This document shows positions 60,040 through 64,000 of a stretch of 64,000 bases of DNA, one piece after another. Where the stretch lies: contig NZ_CP066784.1 of NCBI RefSeq assembly GCF_028751195.1, forward strand, positions 1 to 64,000. The letters are read 5' to 3'. The stretch is from Alicyclobacillus sp. ALC3 (GTDB taxonomy: Bacteria; Bacillota; Bacilli; Alicyclobacillales; Alicyclobacillaceae). The position numbers were made by a program, and so were the translations under genes. Numbering within the stretch: position 1 is the stretch's first letter; every line of letters starts with the position of its first letter. The notes under the pieces are model-generated. The model had not been told where the DNA came from and ran no database searches. It saw only the letters and a list, made by a program, of their open reading frames with translations.

Positions 60040-61218
60040 TTACACCGTTTGTGTCGCGGACGCCTTATCGACGCGACGACGGAGGTTCGTCTTTTCACCG
60101 ACGATGTAGCTTAGGTAAGGAATCTTGCTCACTACGTACGCGCCAACCGCCGACAAAACATATGACCCGATTGCTGTGAACGGAATCAGCAAGTAGTGGG
60201 CGAAGCCGTGCCAGTGCACGTGGTAGTCGATGGCTTCCGTGTAGTGAAGCGCGAGTGGTTGGAAGAGAAAGATGCCAAACGAGACGCCGCCGAAGAACTG
60301 GATAATGCGGCTCGTGCGCCGCATATTTGCTGTGGCTCGAACACGGGCCCACTTCATACCGATGAACCACAAACCAATCGATACCACCAAAGAGTAAGGC
60401 ACCATGATTGGTTGCAGTGTATCCACAGCGATCCAATCCACAAAGTGAAACACTTGATGCGTAAGGAAATAGGTTGCCCAAAGCAAAAGAACCATGAGAA
60501 CGACAGCGCCCAACACCAACTTAGTATGCGACCACACCCAATCCCGGATCTGCGCGTACTTTATCGAGATGATGGCACCGGCAATGAACCAAAATTGATA
60601 CGTGAAAATAAGTTCATCGCGGTGGTGAATCAACAGGTTGATGAAAGGTGAAGAGAACTTCCATTGAGCAGGGTCGATGTACACTTGGTTCACGTACAAA
60701 ATGGCCACTTCGATGACAAAACTCACCGCAAAGACCCACCCCAAGTGATTCTCCACTTTTTTCATAAACTTCAGCGCCAGCGGAAATAGGACGTAGAACT
60801 GCATGGACACCATGAGGAAATACAAGAAGAACATATTCGCGGACAATAACGATGCTCCAAATTTGGGCAACAGCACGGCGGGCGCCCAACTGAAGCCGGG
60901 TACGTAAGTCCCTTCAAATGCATAGTAAATTGCCGTCCACGCTACATAGGGAATCGCAATCAGTGTAATCCGCTTACGCCAAAACGAAAGGATTGCGTGC
61001 TGTCGATCATAGTACGTGTAAAACAGAACAACCCCAGTGATCAGCATGAACGTCTCTCGTGTGAAGTGAAAGTTCATCGTCAACATGTCTAGACCCAAGT
61101 TAGAAATTGAACCAGGTGTCGCCTGGACATCGAAAAAGGCCAAGGTGTGGACCAGGATGACACTAAAGATTACGAACGCGCGCATCAAGTCAATTTCATA
61201 TAAGTGCTGCTTCTTCAG
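60040..61218 (-). CDS. Membrane acyltransferase (acyltransferase 3 / OafA-like)
   Basis: 392 aa, about ten transmembrane helices. The family opens with an (E)-x-D-x-x-R-A-x-A-I ... H motif; here YEIDLMRAFVIFSVILVHT, whose first residues lie upstream of the first ATG/TTG (61188). Reading back in frame reaches CTG at 61218, six bases after GAGGTGAT, with a stop just before it; CTG is therefore the likely start. It would O-acylate a surface glycan or similar acceptor. Convergent with the ligase, four bases apart. Confidence 0.8.
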   Translation of the reverse strand: MKKQHLYEIDLMRAFVIFSVILVHTLAFFDVQATPGSISNLGLDMLTMNFHFTRETFMLITGVVLFYTYYDRQHAILSFWRKRITLIAIPYVAWTAIYYAFEGTYVPGFSWAPAVLLPKFGASLLSANMFFLYFLMVSMQFYVLFPLALKFMKKVENHLGWVFAVSFVIEVAILYVNQVYIDPAQWKFSSPFINLLIHHRDELIFTYQFWFIAGAIISIKYAQIRDWVWSHTKLVLGAVVLMVLLLWATYFLTHQVFHFVDWIAVDTLQPIMVPYSLVVSIGLWFIGMKWARVRATANMRRTSRIIQFFGGVSFGIFLFQPLALHYTEAIDYHVHWHGFAHYLLIPFTAIGSYVLSAVGAYVVSKIPYLSYIVGEKTNLRRRVDKASATQTV

Positions 61219-61233
61219 CTGACATCACCTCAA

Positions 61234-61256
61234 TACAAGTCTGTACTTACAAGTAT
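61234..61256 (-). promoter_or_regulatory. Operator-like inverted repeats before the acyltransferase gene
   Basis: Three alternating half-sites, AAGT-CTGT-ACTT-AC-AAGT (61237-61254), give overlapping inverted repeats directly upstream of the ribosome site. This looks like a repressor site; no regulator gene is adjacent. Confidence 0.35.
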
Positions 61257-61510
61257 ATCTTTGGCATTTAATCCGACAGGGTTCATTCGTAGTATAGCGA
61301 AACAACATTTAGACTCCCTTTAACGACGCCAAACAAACATTCCCATTCCAGTCGTTGCCTCTCTCATTACCGTATTGTCCTCAGCTAAGTGAAATCTGAG
61401 AGCCGACTGAAAATAAGCTGAAAGTTTCTCGAAATCGACCACTTTCAATCGACATGTACCCGAGGTTCGTTATAGCATCAAGGAGTAGGGGGTAACAGGG
61501 GGGGTATAGC

Positions 61511-62236
61511 GTGAGACACCAGGCAGCAGCTAAGCAAGCGATGAAGAAGGCGGCACAAGCTAAGAGCGGGTCCCCCTGGGCAACTCTACTTGTCTCTGTC
61601 AACTCCTTCGCTGTGGTTGCCCTCGCCAGTGTCTACTGGCTAACTCAAAATCAATGGGTGGCAGGGGAGCGTTATTGGGTCATCAGCCGAGCGGCAGCCC
61701 TCGCGGCCTTTCTCGTACTGACTGTTGTCGTGGCTATCGGACTGATTCTCAGTCACCCGAAAAATAAAGCGCATTGGCATTTGACTCCTAAGCTGTTGCC
61801 TTGGCATCAGGCGCTGATGGCGGCCTTATTCGCACTCATCGGGCTACACCTTTTCTTTACAGCCATCGACAGTAAATCTGGCATCAACGGGATTGCGGTG
61901 TTTCTTCCAATTCACTCACAGTACCATCCACTGGCCGTGGAACTAGGGGCAGCTGGACTTTACTTACTGCTCTTCGTCTTCGGCACCGCCTCGTTGCGTA
62001 AGTGGGTACGCGTCTGGTTGCCAATTCACAGGTTATCTTGGCTGACCTGGGTGGTTCTCTGCGTTCACGGCTTTTTTGCCGGGACGGACACTCACCTCAG
62101 ATTCATCTATTGGACAGCGGGAACCTTGTTATTTCTCATGTTCTTCTGGCGCCACTGGACGAACAATGAACGCAAACCGCTCGCACGACCGACCCTCGCC
62201 AAGACACGCCAGAGTCAAAAGGAGGTAGAGCCATGA
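61511..62236 (+). CDS. Ferric-reductase-like transmembrane haem protein
   Basis: 241 aa, GTG after AGGGGGG. Six hydrophobic helices. Four histidines, H99/H113 and H173/H186, have the 13-14 residue spacing of the bis-haem-b site in the ferric reductase/MsrQ/NOX superfamily (PWHQAL ... GLHLFF; PIHRLSW ... CVHGFF). No NAD or FAD domain follows, so it would pass electrons from quinol or a partner across the membrane. Overlaps the next gene by four bases. An upstream TCGACA-16-TATAGC (61449-61476) may be its promoter. Confidence 0.8.
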   Translation: MRHQAAAKQAMKKAAQAKSGSPWATLLVSVNSFAVVALASVYWLTQNQWVAGERYWVISRAAALAAFLVLTVVVAIGLILSHPKNKAHWHLTPKLLPWHQALMAALFALIGLHLFFTAIDSKSGINGIAVFLPIHSQYHPLAVELGAAGLYLLLFVFGTASLRKWVRVWLPIHRLSWLTWVVLCVHGFFAGTDTHLRFIYWTAGTLLFLMFFWRHWTNNERKPLARPTLAKTRQSQKEVEP

Positions 62237-62658
62237 ACATGGCGTGGAAAAGAGTGTTGCTCGGCACAGCCGCCGTCGGTTTTACCGGCATGGTCGTAGG
62301 GGAGATGCACGCAGCCCACGCGGCGACACCATCAACCGGAACCAGCCAGCCACAAATCAGCCCATCGACACAAGCGCTCCAGAAACAGGCAGTGCAGTTG
62401 CAGCGCGAGATTTCTGTCATGAAGCAGAGACTCAAACAGTCCGAAAGCGCGGATAGACTCACTGTGAGCACCCTCACAGCGTTACAGAACAAAGCCGTCA
62501 CCCTGCAAAAGCAGTTAGCGGCGCGCAAGCAAGCCATAGCATTGCAACAACAGCGTGTTACACAGACGAGTACGCCTCCTGCCGTACAGTCTGTGACAAG
62601 AGCATCGGGACACGGCGACGACGGGGGGGACCACCACGATGGCTCGCACGACGACTAA
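62233..62658 (+). CDS. Exported coiled-coil protein with VQSVTRAS tail, paralogue 1
   Basis: 141 aa, ATGA overlap with the haem protein gene. Signal peptide to about residue 30 (cleavage after AHA), a Ser/Thr/Pro linker, a coiled coil about 48-107 (KQAVQLQREISVMKQRL), then PPAVQSVTRAS (115-125) and a His/Asp-rich end (DDGGDHHDGSHDD). The PPxVQSVTRAS block recurs in the next gene. V-x-x-V-T-x-A-S resembles the flavin-acceptor motif (D-x-V-[ST]-G-A-[TS]) of ApbE substrates; an apbE gene lies next door. Its acidic tail may bind metal. Confidence 0.65.
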   Translation: MNMAWKRVLLGTAAVGFTGMVVGEMHAAHAATPSTGTSQPQISPSTQALQKQAVQLQREISVMKQRLKQSESADRLTVSTLTALQNKAVTLQKQLAARKQAIALQQQRVTQTSTPPAVQSVTRASGHGDDGGDHHDGSHDD

Positions 62659-63052
62659 GCGCTGGCAATTAGCAACAGTTGGCGTCATGAGCAGCGCGGC
62701 CGTCTACTCGGGATTGGTGTATGAATTAGAGCACACCGTTACAGCACAAAATCAACAACTTCATCGCGCAAATAGCGTCGTGAGTCAGCGCAAAGCACTG
62801 ACAGCAGAAATTGCACAAAGACGACAGGTCTTGACGCAACTGGAGAAGACAATCAGCCAGGTTCAAACACACACCAAAGAAGTACAGGCAAAACTGAAGA
62901 CAGTCCAGCACGAAATCACGAATTTGAAATCCGGACTCACCGTTTCTGTCCAGTCGGTTGGAAGTGTACAGTCACTGTCACCCACGGTGTCTATTCCTTC
63001 GTCATCGTCACCGCCGCCGGTGCAGTCCGTCACGCGAGCTTCGGCGCCGTAA
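62639..63052 (+). CDS. Membrane-anchored coiled-coil protein with VQSVTRAS tail, paralogue 2
   Basis: 137 aa; ATG 62639 overlaps the previous gene by 20 bases. Anchor about 10-29, long coiled coil about 35-98 (RRQVLTQLEKTISQVQTHTK), a Ser/Pro linker with two partial VQSV copies, and a C-terminal PPPVQSVTRASAP (125-137). It lacks the acidic tail of paralogue 1. No FMN_bind fold is visible: only the short tail resembles the acceptor motif. Convergent with apbE, 16 bases apart. Confidence 0.65.
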   Translation: MARTTTKRWQLATVGVMSSAAVYSGLVYELEHTVTAQNQQLHRANSVVSQRKALTAEIAQRRQVLTQLEKTISQVQTHTKEVQAKLKTVQHEITNLKSGLTVSVQSVGSVQSLSPTVSIPSSSSPPPVQSVTRASAP

Positions 63053-63068
63053 TCTCGAAGCAACAACG

Positions 63069-64000
63069 TCAGCGAGGCAGCTCTGAAATTACCATCTGCT
63101 CATGAAGCCACGAGATGTACTGCTGCATCGCTGACGTGAATGACACAACTTGCCCCTTTGCGATAGTGAGATAGACGGCGGGCGAGTGTTCCCACAGTGG
63201 TCCGTTCATTGCGCCCCGCAAAAACACGTACTTTGTAACGACCTCGGCCAGAGCAGCACGGGCAGCCACTGCGGTAACGGCCAACAGCTGTGTAGGTGCA
63301 CTCGCTCCCAAAGCCGGGTCAATCAGGTGATGCACCGTCCGTCCAGACTTCACCCACGCCTTGCGTCGGACGGAACTCGTGCAGACGGCAACCCGCTCAC
63401 TTGCCGACAGCGGGATCGTCAGTGCGGCTGCAAGAGGAAATTGGCCTTCCGGGTCTTCAACCCCGATGTTCCATGGGTCACCGTTGTGCTGACAACCGCC
63501 AATCACGATGTCTCCGCCAGCATCGATCAGGTAGCCAGTGAGTGGGTGGGTGGAGGTGAACCGTGCAATCACCTCCGCAATAGCATCGACAGCGTACCCC
63601 TTGCCAATGCCACCGAGGTCCATAGGTTCATCGATTTCAACAATGGCTCCCTGCGTCAGACGCCCAATTTCACGATAGAGTGGATTGCTGGACAAAGAAC
63701 CTTCAGATGAGCGCCCAGTGACCGGAGCCCCTGGGTAGCCGATTTCCTCTAGGACCGTAAGTATCCGCGGGTCGAACGCGCCGTTTGTCCATTCCCTCAT
63801 GGTTTCGGCCAGACTGAGAACATCGGCTAGAGTCCGCGAGATCACGACAGGGTTGCCGATTTGACGGTTCAACAGGGTGAGTTCGCTGTCGCTCCGAAAC
63901 CTCGACATGCACTGCTCCAGACGCTCTGTGTCTGCTGCCAAAGTGGTGAACAGGGACTCAACCTCTCCGGCCCTGCCCTTGACATGTGAAATATCATCCA
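63069..64000 (-). CDS. apbE: FAD:protein FMN transferase ApbE (5' end beyond window)
   Basis: At least 310 codons; the frame runs through the right edge, so the start and any signal peptide are not seen. ApbE blocks: CMSRFRSDSELTLLN, MREWTNGAFDP, MDLGGIGKGYAVDAI, GYLIDAGGDIVIGG, TVHHLIDPALG and the late SerThr-rich VAVCTSSVRRKAW. Covalently attaches FMN from FAD to Thr/Ser of exported flavoproteins. Probable substrates are encoded right beside it. Confidence 0.92.
   Translation of the reverse strand, partial: DDISHVKGRAGEVESLFTTLAADTERLEQCMSRFRSDSELTLLNRQIGNPVVISRTLADVLSLAETMREWTNGAFDPRILTVLEEIGYPGAPVTGRSSEGSLSSNPLYREIGRLTQGAIVEIDEPMDLGGIGKGYAVDAIAEVIARFTSTHPLTGYLIDAGGDIVIGGCQHNGDPWNIGVEDPEGQFPLAAALTIPLSASERVAVCTSSVRRKAWVKSGRTVHHLIDPALGASAPTQLLAVTAVAARAALAEVVTKYVFLRGAMNGPLWEHSPAVYLTIAKGQVVSFTSAMQQYISWLHEQMVISELPR

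Overview
The window looks like a chromosome segment of an endospore-forming Bacillota (class Bacilli), most likely Alicyclobacillaceae. This rests on three things. Gene order from about 29.5 to 57 kb follows the Bacillus ypiB-ypiF / ypjD-dapB-mgsA-bshA-cca-birA / dinG-ypmA-ypmB-asnS-dnaD neighbourhood. A sporulation gene (ylbJ) and bacillithiol synthesis (bshA) are present. Strong AGGAGG-type ribosome sites and many GTG/TTG starts are used. Most of the window is GC-rich and densely coding; the first 9.7 kb or so is visibly AT-richer and looks acquired.

Layout. (1) 1-9.7 kb, accessory: an RelE/ParE toxin tail, an isochorismatase-fold hydrolase, small membrane or secreted proteins, a lipoprotein, a GNAT acetyltransferase, an MFS transporter and a methyltransferase. 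Almost every gap between these genes holds a copy of a roughly 60-bp two-block repeat with a GGGGCAG-loop hairpin. (2) 10-15 kb: a tRNA-Gly(CCC) with its promoter, a DinB-family protein, an RluD-type pseudouridine synthase and three tandem M42 peptidase paralogues, the third lacking most metal ligands. (3) 15-26 kb: aromatic amino acid block aroA-aroC-aroB-aroH, a TRAP-type leader, trpDCFBA, DAHP synthase and tyrA; trpE, trpG and hisC are absent here. (4) 26-35 kb: an XPB helicase with its Helicase_C_3 partner, ypiB, a YpiF-like protein, a YitT-family protein, a YkvI-like transporter, uppP, an aldo/keto reductase remnant and ylbJ. (5) 35.5-45.7 kb: MazG, TPR proteins, dapB, mgsA, bshA, cca, birA and a DinG nuclease-helicase. 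(6) 45.7-51.8 kb: ku and a LigD-type polymerase, then methylthioadenosine salvage (mtnP, mtnA, a deaminase) and surE, lying between dinG and ypmA. (7) 51.8-60 kb: ypmA, ypmB, a membrane protein paired with a short FtsH-like protease, asnS, dnaD, an epimerase, an esterase, a small zinc-site protein and an ATP-dependent DNA ligase that probably completes the end-joining set. (8) 60-64 kb: a membrane acyltransferase, then a ferric-reductase-like haem protein, two anchored coiled-coil proteins with identical C-terminal tails, and a convergent ApbE flavin transferase that runs off the window.

Best leads: the 61.5-64 kb cluster, which may be a minimal flavinylated electron-transfer system in which a short shared tail is the FMN acceptor; the repeat-punctuated gene array of the first 8 kb; and the trp leader, which shows a GAG-triplet site split by a hairpin, an intrinsic terminator, and a second GAG cluster over the trpD ribosome site.
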